Source of the DNA: Glycomyces niveus
GTDB taxonomy: Bacteria; Actinomycetota; Actinomycetes; Mycobacteriales; Micromonosporaceae
Assembly: GCF_017592475.1 (NCBI RefSeq)
Contig: NZ_JAGFNP010000012.1
Location: 13,624 to 77,623, forward strand
DNA length: 64,000 nt
Reading direction: 5' to 3'
In this document: piece after piece, positions 43,300-51,684 of the stretch
Numbering within the stretch: position 1 is the first letter of the stretch
Layout of the letters: the number at the start of each line of letters is the position of its first letter
Translations under genes and position numbers: made by a program
The notes under the pieces: model-generated
Told to the model about the DNA's origin: nothing
The model's database searches: none
What the model saw: only the letters and a program-made list of their open reading frames with translations

Positions 43300-44406
43300 A
43301 TGACGCAGCAGGGGAAGACCGTGGCGATCATCGGTGGCGGGTACGGCGGCGCCGCCCTCGCCAAGGCGCTCGACGAGCACACCGACGTGGTCCTGATCGA
43401 ACCCAAGGACGCCTTCGTCCACGCCGCCGGATCGCTCCGGGCCGTCACGCAGCCGGACGAGTTCGCGGCGCGGATCTTCTACCCTTACGAAGGATTCATC
43501 AAGCGCGGCAAGCAGATCCGCGAATACGCCGCCGGTGTCGACGAGCGGGGCGTCACCCTCGCCTCGGGCACCCGGGTCGACGCCGACTACATCGTGGTGG
43601 CCACCGGCTCGGGATACCCGTACCCGGCCAAGACCCGCACCGACTCCACCGACGAGGCACTGGCGCACTTCAAGGCGACGCACGCCGAACTGGCCGGGGC
43701 CGGTCGCGTGCTCATCGCCGGGGCCGGGCCGGTCGGCCTGGAACTGGCCGGCGAGATCAAGGCCGTGTGGCCCGAGAAACAGATCACCATTGTGGACCCG
43801 TCGGACGAGCTGATGCCGGGCTACGAGGCCGAACTGCGCACCGAGCTCCACGCGCAGCTCGAGAAGCTCGGCATCGAGGTGCGCCTCGGCACGAGCCTCG
43901 ACGACGAGCCGGCCGTCGAGCCCGGCCGCGCCGGGGCCGTCTCGGTCACCGCCGAAGGCGAGCGCATCGAGGCCGACATCTGGTTCCAGGCCTTCGGGGC
44001 CAGCACCAACTCCGGGTACCTCGAGAACGGCATCGCGCCGCTGAACCGCCGCGGCCAGCTGCCCGTCACTCCCAAGCTCAATGTGGAGGGACACGCGCAC
44101 GTGTACGCGATCGGCGACGTCACCGACGTGAACGAGGAGAAGCGCGCCGCGTCCGCCGGTCGGCACGCGGAAGTGGTGGCCGCCAACATCATCGCGCAGA
44201 TCAACGGCGAGGCGCCGAAGCAGGAGTACGAGCCCTCGCCCGTGCGGGTCGCGATCGTGCCGCTCGGCCCCGGGCTCGGCGTCGGCCAGATCCCGACCGA
44301 GAACGGCCCCGCGGTGTTGCCGCTCGAATCGGTCATCGAATGGAAGGGCCGCGACCTCATGACCGGCTACTTCGATGCCGCGTTCCGGCTCGAACCGGCC
44401 GCGTAG
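43300..44406 (+). CDS. FAD-dependent pyridine-nucleotide oxidoreductase (AIF/FSP1-like)
   Basis: The 368-residue flavoprotein has FAD-binding AIIGGGYGGAALAKAL at about residues 9-24, IVVATGSGYPYP near 103, the NAD-binding GAGPVGLELAGE near 140, and the second FAD motif VYAIGDVTDVNE near 270. The C-terminal part (VRVAIVPLGPGLGVGQIP, GRDLMTGYFDAAFRL) resembles the AIFM2/FSP1-like quinone reductases. The start is ATG 43300 with GGAAAGGGAA upstream. Twin palindromes upstream and a convergent MarR gene downstream suggest a redox- or toxicant-inducible enzyme. Confidence 0.88.
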   Translation: MTQQGKTVAIIGGGYGGAALAKALDEHTDVVLIEPKDAFVHAAGSLRAVTQPDEFAARIFYPYEGFIKRGKQIREYAAGVDERGVTLASGTRVDADYIVVATGSGYPYPAKTRTDSTDEALAHFKATHAELAGAGRVLIAGAGPVGLELAGEIKAVWPEKQITIVDPSDELMPGYEAELRTELHAQLEKLGIEVRLGTSLDDEPAVEPGRAGAVSVTAEGERIEADIWFQAFGASTNSGYLENGIAPLNRRGQLPVTPKLNVEGHAHVYAIGDVTDVNEEKRAASAGRHAEVVAANIIAQINGEAPKQEYEPSPVRVAIVPLGPGLGVGQIPTENGPAVLPLESVIEWKGRDLMTGYFDAAFRLEPAA

Positions 44407-44447
44407 CGAGACTCCCCCGTCCGCCTGATCGTCACAGGACGGGGAAG

Positions 44448-44474
44448 GCCCCCGCCTCGACCCGAGGCGGGGGC
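44448..44474. terminator. Bidirectional hairpin terminator
   Basis: GCCCCCGCCTCG pairs with CGAGGCGGGGGC around a three-base loop, extended by GAAG/CTTC. It lies between the convergent flavoprotein and MarR genes. Confidence 0.75.
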
Positions 44475-44506
44475 TTCGTCATGCCTGGGAAACGCGCTGG
44501 GCGCCT

Positions 44507-44995
44507 TCAGCCCTCGGCGCAGGTCTGGTTCGCGGAAGGGCAGCCGGAGTCGGTGAAGACGACCGGCACGTGGTTGTCCACGACCACCCGGCTGAGCAGG
44601 CCGGCCAGGACCTCCTGCTCGGCGGCGCTGAGGCCGAGCGGGAGCTCCGCCACCCGCTTGACGGTCTCGTCGTGGAACTGCTCGGCGAGCTGCGCGCCCT
44701 TCTCAGTGAGGGCCACCCGGAACGCCCGCCCGTCGGCGGGGTCGGCCTCGCGGCGCACCAGGCCGTTTTTCTCGGAGCGGTCGACGAGCCCGGAGATGCT
44801 CGACTTCGCAAGGTTCAGGGTCTTGGCCAGCTCGAACATGCCGAACGGCCGGGCGATGAGGACGCACAGCAGCTGCGCCTGTGCCATGGTGAGGTCGAAC
44901 TCGCGCACCGAGTCGGCGTACACGGCGTCGACCAGGAACGCGGTCCGCACCAAGGCGGTCCCCATGCTCATCGGCTCGCCCGCGTGCTCCTCCAT
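44507..44995 (-). CDS. MarR-family transcriptional regulator
   Basis: The 162-residue regulator has a winged helix at about residues 35-100: LTMAQAQLLCVLIARPFGMF, ELAKTLNLAKSSISGLVDR and a wing with RREADPADGRAFRVALTEKG. The dimer helix follows; the tail has two Cys (SGCPSANQTCAEG) that could be redox-active. The start is ATG 44995. It is convergent with the AIF-like flavoprotein, whose promoter carries twin MarR-type palindromes, so it probably represses that gene. Confidence 0.87.
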   Translation of the reverse strand: MEEHAGEPMSMGTALVRTAFLVDAVYADSVREFDLTMAQAQLLCVLIARPFGMFELAKTLNLAKSSISGLVDRSEKNGLVRREADPADGRAFRVALTEKGAQLAEQFHDETVKRVAELPLGLSAAEQEVLAGLLSRVVVDNHVPVVFTDSGCPSANQTCAEG

Positions 44996-45130
44996 AGACC
45001 AAGCTTACCCGCAGGCCACGCCCGGTGCCCGGTGTCATCGGCCACCTCGCTCACCCGGACAATGCCCGCACCGGCGGCGCCGGACCCGTGCTGACAGGCA
45101 GTTTCTTTGTTGTTACAGGTGACCGAAAGA

Positions 45131-45159
45131 TTGACATATGTGGCTCGCCCTGGAATCAT
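45131..45159 (+). promoter_or_regulatory. Candidate promoter of the GH5 cellulase gene
   Basis: TTGACA at 45131-45136 is followed after 17 bases by AATCAT, a fair -10 element, about 120 bp upstream of the GH5 start. No CebR-type box was found here. Confidence 0.35.
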
Positions 45160-45277
45160 TGCCGGAGCGTTTCGACCCCGCAATACGGGATCTTCCCGGC
45201 AAATTCCATTCAACGCGCCAAGCATGGGAGGCCGACCCGGCATGCCCTCCCGGGGCGCATAGAAAGAGTGATCACCC

Positions 45278-46990
45278 TTGCGACGCAAACCGATCCGGCT
45301 CCTAGCGGCCGCGGTCGCGGTCGCGGCCGCCGCCGCTGCCGCGTTCACCGTCAGGACCGCCTTCGCCGAACCCGAGGCCGAGCGCGCGGACGCCGCGCAG
45401 CTCAGCGCCGCCGAGACCGTCGCGGCCATGCAGCCCGGCTGGAACCTCGGCAACTCGCTCGACGCCGTCGGCGAGGACGAGACCGCCTGGGGCAACCCGC
45501 GCATCACCCCCGAACTGCTCGACTCGATCCGGGCCCAGGGCTTCAACTCGATCCGCATCCCCGTCACCTGGTCCGCGCACCAGGACGAGGCGGCCCCGTA
45601 CGCGATCGACACCGCGTACATGGACCGCGTCGAAGAGGTCGTGGACCTCGCCCTCGAGGACGGCTTCTACGTCCTCATCAACATCCACCACGACTCCTGG
45701 CAGTGGGTCAACCAGATGCCCACCCAGCACGACGCGGTGCTCGCCCGGTACGACGCGGCGTGGACCCAGATCGCCGCGGCCTTCGCCGACGCCCCGCCGG
45801 AACTCGTGTTCGAGAACATCAACGAGCCCCAGTTCGCCGACGTGAGTGAGGAGGAGGGCGACGCGCTCCTGCACGAGCTCAACACCTCCTTCCACGAGAT
45901 CGTGCGCGGCTCCGGCGGCGGCAACGCCGAACGGCTCCTCGTGATCCCGACCCTGCACACCAGCAGCGAGCAGCCACGCCTCGACGCCGCCGCCGAGAGC
46001 ATCGCGTCCCTCGACGACCCGATGATCGCCGCGACGGTGCACAACTATGGGTTCTGGCCCTTCAGCGTCAACATCGCCGGCTACACCACCTTCAACGACG
46101 AGGTGCGCGCCGACCTCGAAGGGGTCTTCGACCGCGTCAAGGCCACCTTTGTGGACAAGGGCGTGCCGGTCATCCTCGGCGAGTGGGGCCTCCTCGGCTT
46201 CGACAAGCACGTGGGCGTCGTCGAGCAGGGCGAGAAGCTGAAGTTCTTCGAGTACCTCGGCTACTACGCCGCGAAGACCGGCGTGACCACCATGTGGTGG
46301 GACAACGGCCAGCACTTCGACCGCACCGCTCACACCTGGAAGGACCCCGAGCTGTTCGCGCACGTCGCGGGCGCCTGGGAGGGCCGCTCCGGCACCGCCG
46401 CCACCGACCTCGTGTACGTGCCGGCGGGCGAGACGCCGGCCGCGCAGACCATTGCGCTGCAAGAGAACGGCCTCGAGTTCACCGGGCTCTCGCACGGCGA
46501 CGCCGAACTGGCCGAAGGCACCGACTACACCGTGGGCGCCGACGGGCTGACCTTGAGCGCCGACCTGCTGGCCCGACTCGTCGGCGACGGCGGGCTCGGT
46601 GAGCGGGCCGTGCTCGAAGCCCGCTTCTCCTCGGGCGTGCCGTGGCAGCTCCACGTCATCTCCTCCCAGGCCCCGGTCGCGCAGGACGCGAGCGGGACCA
46701 CCGCCGGGCTCGACGTGCCCGTGGCGTTCAACGGCGACCAGCTCGCGACCATGGAGGCGGTCTACGCCGACGGGACCCCGGCGGGTCCGGCGAACTGGAC
46801 CCCGTACCAGGAGTTCGCCGTCGCGTTCGAACCGGACTACGAGGCCGGCACGATCGCGCTCACCGAGGCGTTCTTCGCGGCCGTGAACGACGATTCGACC
46901 GTGAACCTCACCTTCCACTTCTGGAGCGGAAAGACCCTCGAGTACACCGTGGAGCGTTCCGGCTCCGGCGTGGCCGGCAGCGCCGCATAG
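45278..46990 (+). CDS. Secreted GH5 endoglucanase with CBM_X2 and CBM46 modules
   Basis: The 570-residue exported enzyme has a signal peptide cleaved near residue 30 and a GH5 barrel (about 38-380), probably subfamily 4. It has GWNLGNSLDAVGE, INIHHDSW, the acid/base Glu183 in NINEPQF and the nucleophile Glu302 in GEWGL. Next comes an immunoglobulin-like CBM_X2 module (about 385-470) and a C-terminal CBM46-like module (about 475-565, with NWTPYQEFAVAF and LTFHFWSGKTLEYTV). GH5_4-X2-CBM46 enzymes act on beta-glucans and xyloglucan. The start is TTG 45278, the only start placing the signal peptide correctly; its ribosome site is weak. Confidence 0.9.
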   Translation: MRRKPIRLLAAAVAVAAAAAAAFTVRTAFAEPEAERADAAQLSAAETVAAMQPGWNLGNSLDAVGEDETAWGNPRITPELLDSIRAQGFNSIRIPVTWSAHQDEAAPYAIDTAYMDRVEEVVDLALEDGFYVLINIHHDSWQWVNQMPTQHDAVLARYDAAWTQIAAAFADAPPELVFENINEPQFADVSEEEGDALLHELNTSFHEIVRGSGGGNAERLLVIPTLHTSSEQPRLDAAAESIASLDDPMIAATVHNYGFWPFSVNIAGYTTFNDEVRADLEGVFDRVKATFVDKGVPVILGEWGLLGFDKHVGVVEQGEKLKFFEYLGYYAAKTGVTTMWWDNGQHFDRTAHTWKDPELFAHVAGAWEGRSGTAATDLVYVPAGETPAAQTIALQENGLEFTGLSHGDAELAEGTDYTVGADGLTLSADLLARLVGDGGLGERAVLEARFSSGVPWQLHVISSQAPVAQDASGTTAGLDVPVAFNGDQLATMEAVYADGTPAGPANWTPYQEFAVAFEPDYEAGTIALTEAFFAAVNDDSTVNLTFHFWSGKTLEYTVERSGSGVAGSAA

Positions 46991-47019
46991 CGACTCGCCC
47001 TATATAAACAACCGCGCAC

Positions 47020-47048
47020 ACGGGGCGCCCGCTCGCCGGGCGCCCCGT
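47020..47048 (+). terminator. Hairpin terminator after the GH5 gene
   Basis: ACGGGGCGCCCG pairs with CGGGCGCCCCGT around a five-base loop, followed by TTTCGG. Confidence 0.75.
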
Positions 47049-47061
47049 TTCGGCCCTATGT

Positions 47062-47077
47062 TGGGAGCGTTTCCCCA
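47062..47077. promoter_or_regulatory. LacI-type operator-like box
   Basis: TGGGAGCGTTTCCCCA is a near-palindrome resembling LacI/CebR-type sites (first eight bases identical to the CebR consensus). It is about 200 bp upstream of the methyltransferase gene, which is not an obvious sugar-utilisation gene. Confidence 0.35.
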
Positions 47078-47273
47078 GTACGGGGGCACGGAAGGGGACG
47101 CCCCGACCGGTGTGCACTCGCTCGTGTTCGACTCCCCAATGGGCTAGTCTGGAGCGGCGTCCCGCACCGGCGAGGGACCGCTCGCGCGCACCAGCGCCGG
47201 GCGCGGCGCTACTGTCCGAAGCGACGCCCCCGCTCCCCTGACACCTGCCCATTCAGTGCCGATTGGATAGTTC

Positions 47274-48101
47274 TTGAACGAGCCAGCAGCCAAGTGGCCG
47301 CCGCGGGGGATCGACCCCACCGTCCCCTCCACAGCGCGCGTCTACGACGCCGCCCTCGGCGGCAAGAACAACTTCAAGGTCGACCGCGAGGCCGTCGAGG
47401 TCTTCGAGCGTCTGATCCCCCAGGTCCGCGAGGCGACCTGGCTCAACCGGAAGGCGCTCATCCGCGGCATCCAGTACCTGGTCCGCACGGCGGGCATCGA
47501 CCAGATCCTCGACATCGGCTGCGGTCTGCCGACCGAGCAGAACACGCACCAGGTCGCGCAGGAGATCAACCCCGACACGCGGGTCGTCTACGTGGACAAC
47601 GACCCCATGGTGCTCTCGCACGGCCGCGCGCTCCTCGCCGACAACCGCACCACCACTGTGGTCACCGCGGACCTCCGCGACCCGAAAGGCATCCTCGCCA
47701 ACCCCGAGGTGCGCGAGCACCTCGACTTCGCCCGGCCCATCGCCCTGGTCATCGTCGGCATGATCATGCAGATCCACGAGAACGAGAAGCCGGACGAGAT
47801 CATCGCCACCCTCATGGAGCCGCTCGCGCCCGGCTCGCACCTGTTCCTCACCGCCTGGCCCGACACCGGCGACGAGGCCCAGCGCGGGCTCTCGCAAGGC
47901 TGCCTCCAGACCCTCGGCAACGGGTGGATCCGGCCCGTCGAACGCCTCGAACGGCACTTCCAGGGCATGCCGATGGTCCCGCCCGGGCTGGAATACGTCT
48001 CGCGCTGGTACCCCGAGGAGCCGGACCGGAAGGTCCCCTCCTTCGAGGAGTTCGAGCCGTACGAACGCACCCAGATGGCCGGGATCGCGGTCAAGCCCTG
48101 A
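47274..48101 (+). CDS. SAM-dependent methyltransferase, SAV2177/DUF574 family
   Basis: The 275-residue soluble protein is of the actinobacteria-specific DUF574 group. It has PSTARVYDAALGGKNNFKVD near residue 19 (family signature), the SAM-binding ILDIGCGLPTEQN near 78 and VVYVDNDPMVLSHGRALL near 105. A C-terminal catalytic fold carries LTAWPDTGDE and WYPEEPDR. The methyl acceptor is unknown; such genes occur in many paralogues in actinomycetes and sometimes near developmental or secondary-metabolism genes. The start is TTG 47274; no in-frame ATG precedes the conserved part. Confidence 0.9.
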   Translation: MNEPAAKWPPRGIDPTVPSTARVYDAALGGKNNFKVDREAVEVFERLIPQVREATWLNRKALIRGIQYLVRTAGIDQILDIGCGLPTEQNTHQVAQEINPDTRVVYVDNDPMVLSHGRALLADNRTTTVVTADLRDPKGILANPEVREHLDFARPIALVIVGMIMQIHENEKPDEIIATLMEPLAPGSHLFLTAWPDTGDEAQRGLSQGCLQTLGNGWIRPVERLERHFQGMPMVPPGLEYVSRWYPEEPDRKVPSFEEFEPYERTQMAGIAVKP

Positions 48102-48181
48102 CGAAACCCTCCGGCGAGGCGGCGGCGGCCAAGCCGTAGATTGGTACCGCGCAGCGTGTTCGAGAAGAGAAGAGACCGCCT

Positions 48182-48724
48182 ATGCCCATGCTCGAGATCC
48201 GCCGGCACAGCAAGCGCAACGGAGACGAGGCCGTCCACCTCTCTCAGGAAGGCGTCGAGCTGGCCCGCTGGTCGGGCACCCTCATGGGACCGTTCCAAGT
48301 GGTCGCAACGAGCGTCGCGCCGCGCGCTCGCGAGACCGCGATCGCCATGGGGTTCGCGGTCACCGTCGAACTCCCCACCCTCCCCAACGTCAACGGGTTC
48401 CTGCAGGAGTCCCAAGCCGCCACCTACGACATCGGCGCGCCGTTCACCCGCCTCGCGCGGCTCGTGAACCGGCGCGGCAGCACCGCCTCCGACTACGCGC
48501 ACGCCCTCGCCCGGCAGTGGTCGGAGCTCATGGCGCCGCTCGGGCCCGGTGACGCGGCCCTCGTGATCGGCCACGGCGGCCACATCGAATGCGGCCTCGT
48601 GACCCTCTTCCCGGAAGCCGACCACGACGAGTGGGGCGCGCTGTTCGGGTACATGGAAGGCGCACGGCTGCACTACGACACGGCCGCGCGCCGCTTCCAC
48701 GACATCGAGTTCGTACGCGGCTGA
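48182..48724 (+). CDS. Histidine phosphatase superfamily protein
   Basis: The 180-residue cytosolic phosphatase-like protein starts with EIRRHSKRNGDEAVHLSQEG, the RHG phospho-His site in the variant form RHS. Then come VATSVAPRARETA with the second catalytic Arg and VIGHGGHIECGL with the late catalytic His. The normal RHGE order is thus slightly altered (Ser for Gly after His), but the three catalytic residues remain. The start is ATG 48182. The substrate is unknown. Confidence 0.83.
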   Translation: MPMLEIRRHSKRNGDEAVHLSQEGVELARWSGTLMGPFQVVATSVAPRARETAIAMGFAVTVELPTLPNVNGFLQESQAATYDIGAPFTRLARLVNRRGSTASDYAHALARQWSELMAPLGPGDAALVIGHGGHIECGLVTLFPEADHDEWGALFGYMEGARLHYDTAARRFHDIEFVRG

Positions 48725-48736
48725 GCCGCTGAGGTG

Positions 48737-48768
48737 AAGCGGGGGCCGACCGCCGTCGGCCCCCGCTT
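48737..48768. terminator. Bidirectional hairpin terminator
   Basis: AAGCGGGGGCCGAC pairs perfectly with GTCGGCCCCCGCTT around a four-base loop, then TCAGTCTTT. It lies between the convergent phosphatase and membrane-protein genes. Confidence 0.8.
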
Positions 48769-50553
48769 TCAGTCTTTCCCGGTGCGGATCGCCAGGCGCG
48801 GCAGGTACCAGACCGCCGCGGCCGCCGCGGCGAGCGCGTACAGGACCACGAGCGGGACCGGGAACCCAAGGGCCACACCGGACTGCTCGAACTCCAGGTT
48901 CTCCAGGGCCGAGATCATCGGGCCGGAGGAGAGCATGTCCTGGAACGTCAGCTGCTGCCAGAACAGGTCCTGGGCGTTGACGAGGAGCAGCGCCATCCCC
49001 ATGAGCGCCACCATGGGCCAGGCCTCCTTGAAAAACGCAACGCGGGCCTCGCGGGGCTCGGCCCCGCGCATGAGCGCGGCGCGGCGGCGGTCCTCCAGGC
49101 CCCAGCACAGGGCCGTGAAGACGAACAGCAGCGGGACCGCGACCCAGGCGCGGGCCGGGAACGACCCGATCACCATGTACTCCCCCTCGCCCGCAACGGC
49201 TTCCAGATTCGCCGCACCGAGCGGCCCGGAGCCGGTGAAGAGCCACGGCGCGAACGGCAGCAGCAGCCAGCGCGAGGCGTTCCCCAAGGGCCGCAGGCAG
49301 CCGAGCGCGTAACCGCCGGCGACCGCGATCGGAAGCGCGACGGCGGTGGTGATGAGCGGCGGCCCCCACGTGCGGCGGATCGCGAGCCAGAGGTCCGCGC
49401 CTTCGCTGGTGTCCTCGCCCATGCGGGCGAGCCAGGGCAGCAGGAACGCGCCGACGGCGGCGAGCAGGAGCACGAGCGCGATGGCGCCGGCGACCGTCGC
49501 GGCGGGCCTGGCCGGTGCCGGGTCGACCGGGCTGACGTCGATCCTCGTGCGGGCGGCGATGAACACGAGGGCGGCGGCGATGCCGAGTGCGGCCAGGATC
49601 GCCATGAGCAGCACGGACTTCGCGGCCGAGATGCCCGGGGAGATGCCGGAGTAGAGGCCGCTGAAGATCTGGGTTACGGGTGTGGCGGGTTCGAGGCCGC
49701 TGATGGTGCTGTAGGCGAAGGTCTGGAGGCCGCACGCGGTGACGGCGAGCGCCGTCAGGCAGGCGGTGACGGCGACGCCGGTCTTGCCGCCGGTCTCGGT
49801 GCCGCGCATAGCGGCGAGCACGGCGAGAACGCCGAGGCCGACCACGACGCCGGCGATGAGGCCCGGCCAGTCGTAGAGGCTCGCCGGACGGTCGCTCCCG
49901 GCGACGACGCGGTCGATGAGCCGGGCGACGGTGAGCGCGGCGGGGGCGAACGTGATCGCCGCCAGGCTCCATACGACGCGGGCGGCGGTGCTCAGGCGGG
50001 TGCCGGAGCGGTGGAGGAACCAGGCCGCGATCGGGGCGAGGACGGCGCCGGCGAGGACCATCGCGAGGATCGGACCGGCAAGGGCGGCAAGGCCTTCGGT
50101 GAAAGCGCCTTCGGCGGCGACCTGGTCGTAGTTGGCGGGGCCGATGGTCTCGGCGGAGCCGAAGACGCTGAGGCCTTCGATGCGGCTGAGCTGGATCGTG
50201 CGGAGGGTCGGCAGGAGGTAGGCGGTGACGGCGGCGGTGACCGGTGCGGCGAGCAGAAGGAGGGCGAGCGCGATGCGGGCGGTGTCGCTCTGGGTCTGCA
50301 GCAGCGTCGCGTAGGCCGGATCGATCTCGATGCCGCCGCTCGAATGGCCGCTCTCGTTGCCGCGCAAGGGTTCCGATCGGCCGTTGGGGCTGGCGCGGGA
50401 GCCGTTGGCGCGGATGCCGCCGGTTGAGCCGCCGGTGCCGTCGGGTGGCGCGGCCGGGTTGCGGTTGGGGGCGGGCAGGAACTGGGGCGCGATGCGGGCG
50501 GGGGCGGATGGGGACGACGGGGGCGGTCCGCCGGCGCTGGGCGGCTGGTCCAT
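48769..50553 (-). CDS. Large polytopic membrane protein of unknown function
   Basis: The 594-residue protein has a Pro/Ser/Gly-rich cytosolic N-terminus of about 95 residues followed by roughly a dozen hydrophobic segments. Some late segments (LITTAVALPIAVAGGYALGC, then a Gly/Pro-rich loop) recall binding-protein-dependent ABC permeases, but I see no EAA motif and no partner ATPase or binding-protein gene nearby. ATG 50553 is chosen because AGGAG lies six bases upstream. No firm family assignment is possible. Confidence 0.7.
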   Translation of the reverse strand: MDQPPSAGGPPPSSPSAPARIAPQFLPAPNRNPAAPPDGTGGSTGGIRANGSRASPNGRSEPLRGNESGHSSGGIEIDPAYATLLQTQSDTARIALALLLLAAPVTAAVTAYLLPTLRTIQLSRIEGLSVFGSAETIGPANYDQVAAEGAFTEGLAALAGPILAMVLAGAVLAPIAAWFLHRSGTRLSTAARVVWSLAAITFAPAALTVARLIDRVVAGSDRPASLYDWPGLIAGVVVGLGVLAVLAAMRGTETGGKTGVAVTACLTALAVTACGLQTFAYSTISGLEPATPVTQIFSGLYSGISPGISAAKSVLLMAILAALGIAAALVFIAARTRIDVSPVDPAPARPAATVAGAIALVLLLAAVGAFLLPWLARMGEDTSEGADLWLAIRRTWGPPLITTAVALPIAVAGGYALGCLRPLGNASRWLLLPFAPWLFTGSGPLGAANLEAVAGEGEYMVIGSFPARAWVAVPLLFVFTALCWGLEDRRRAALMRGAEPREARVAFFKEAWPMVALMGMALLLVNAQDLFWQQLTFQDMLSSGPMISALENLEFEQSGVALGFPVPLVVLYALAAAAAAVWYLPRLAIRTGKD

Positions 50554-50668
50554 GAACACTCCTGAATGGATAAAGGGTGGGAGCTCACGAAAATTATGCG
50601 CCACGTCACCTGAACGAAACCAGGCGGGCATGGAGGCATGCAGCAGCTACCCACCGGCCTCAGTGATA

Positions 50669-50689
50669 CGTCACATGTCATGCGTGACG
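50669..50689. promoter_or_regulatory. Inverted repeat upstream of LysE gene
   Basis: CGTCAC (50669-50674) and GTGACG (50684-50689) flank ATGTCATGC. The core shares ATGTCATG with the palindrome in the GH3/GH74 control region and with 18178-18187. It lies about 90 bp upstream of the LysE-type start and 115 bp from the divergent membrane-protein start. Confidence 0.3.
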
Positions 50690-50778
50690 CGCTATGCAAG
50701 TCCCCCGCGAACAGGCCCCGCAGGGCCCGACCGCTTATGGGGTTGCCCCGGGCCGGGACCGGGTGCTTTGATCGGACC

Positions 50779-51414
50779 ATGCCGAGCACCGCGCAGTTCC
50801 TGGCGTTCATCGTCGCCTCGCTGATCCTGATCCTGATCCCGGGCCCGTCGGTCATGTTCACCGTCAGCCGGGCGCTCGTGTACGGCCGCAGGCAGGCGGT
50901 GCTCACCGCGTGGGGCAACGCGTCGGGCACGTTCCTGGCCTCGGCGCTAGCGGCGGTCGGGCTCGGCGCGCTCATCCAGGAGTCGGCGGTGGCGTTCGCG
51001 ATCGTGAAGTACGCGGGCGCGGCGTACCTGGTGTACCTGGGCGTGAAGGCGCTGCGCGACCGCAAGGGCCTGATGGCCGGGCCGACCGACGAGTCAGGGA
51101 GCCCGAAGCGGGCGCTGGCGACGATGGCGGAGGGGTTCGTCGTGGGGCTGCTCAACCCGAAGACGATCCTGTTCTACCTGGCGATGCTGCCCCAGTTCAT
51201 CAACACGCAAGCCGGTTCGGCGACGGCCCAGATGCTGCTGCTCGGCGCGATCTTCGCGATGCTCGCGGCCCTCTGCGACACGGTCTGGGGCCTGGTCGCC
51301 TCGGCCGCCCGCGACATCCTCCGCCGCCCGCGCGCCAAACTCGTACTCAACCGCACCGGCGGCACCGCCCTCATCGGCCTCGGCATCGCGGCAGCAGCGG
51401 GAGAACGCGCCTGA
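50779..51414 (+). CDS. LysE/RhtB-family amino-acid exporter
   Basis: The 211-residue inner-membrane protein has six hydrophobic segments. LysE-family motifs are LILILIPGPSVMFTVSRAL near residue 15 (the P-G-P signature), KYAGAAYLVYLGVKALRDRK near 75, and GFVVGLLNPKTILFYLAMLPQF near 117. These proteins export amino acids or analogues such as homoserine lactones. The start is ATG 50779, right at the first helix. It stands alone, divergent from the large membrane protein. Confidence 0.92.
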   Translation: MPSTAQFLAFIVASLILILIPGPSVMFTVSRALVYGRRQAVLTAWGNASGTFLASALAAVGLGALIQESAVAFAIVKYAGAAYLVYLGVKALRDRKGLMAGPTDESGSPKRALATMAEGFVVGLLNPKTILFYLAMLPQFINTQAGSATAQMLLLGAIFAMLAALCDTVWGLVASAARDILRRPRAKLVLNRTGGTALIGLGIAAAAGERA

Positions 51415-51550
51415 CGCCACTCTCGACGCCTCACGCGGGCGGCCGTTCGAAACGTTGACACCCGAGCCCCCTGTCGCACCCCCGAGCGATCGTTGATTCG
51501 GGGGGCGCCGCGTTCCGACACACCCGACCTCGGGGGTCGGCGACCTCCCT

Positions 51551-51584
51551 TGGGAGCGCTTGTATATCGAAACTCATGGATATA
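51551..51584 (+). promoter_or_regulatory. Composite operator upstream of the CE1 esterase
   Basis: TGGGAGCGCTTGTA at 51551-51564 matches 11 of 14 positions of the CebR/CelR operator. Partly overlapping it, TATATCGA and TGGATATA (51563-51584) flank a six-base spacer. This repeats the layout and left arm of the site upstream of the PL11 lyase. The pair sits about 100-135 bp before the start codon. Confidence 0.55.
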
Positions 51585-51684
51585 TAGTGTGTGGACCCTC
51601 CCCGCGATCCCTAGTTTCTCCGGCTCGCCGCGGCCCGCCCCCCGGGTCGTCACGACGCCTCCGGCAGCGTCCAGAGAGGACTCC

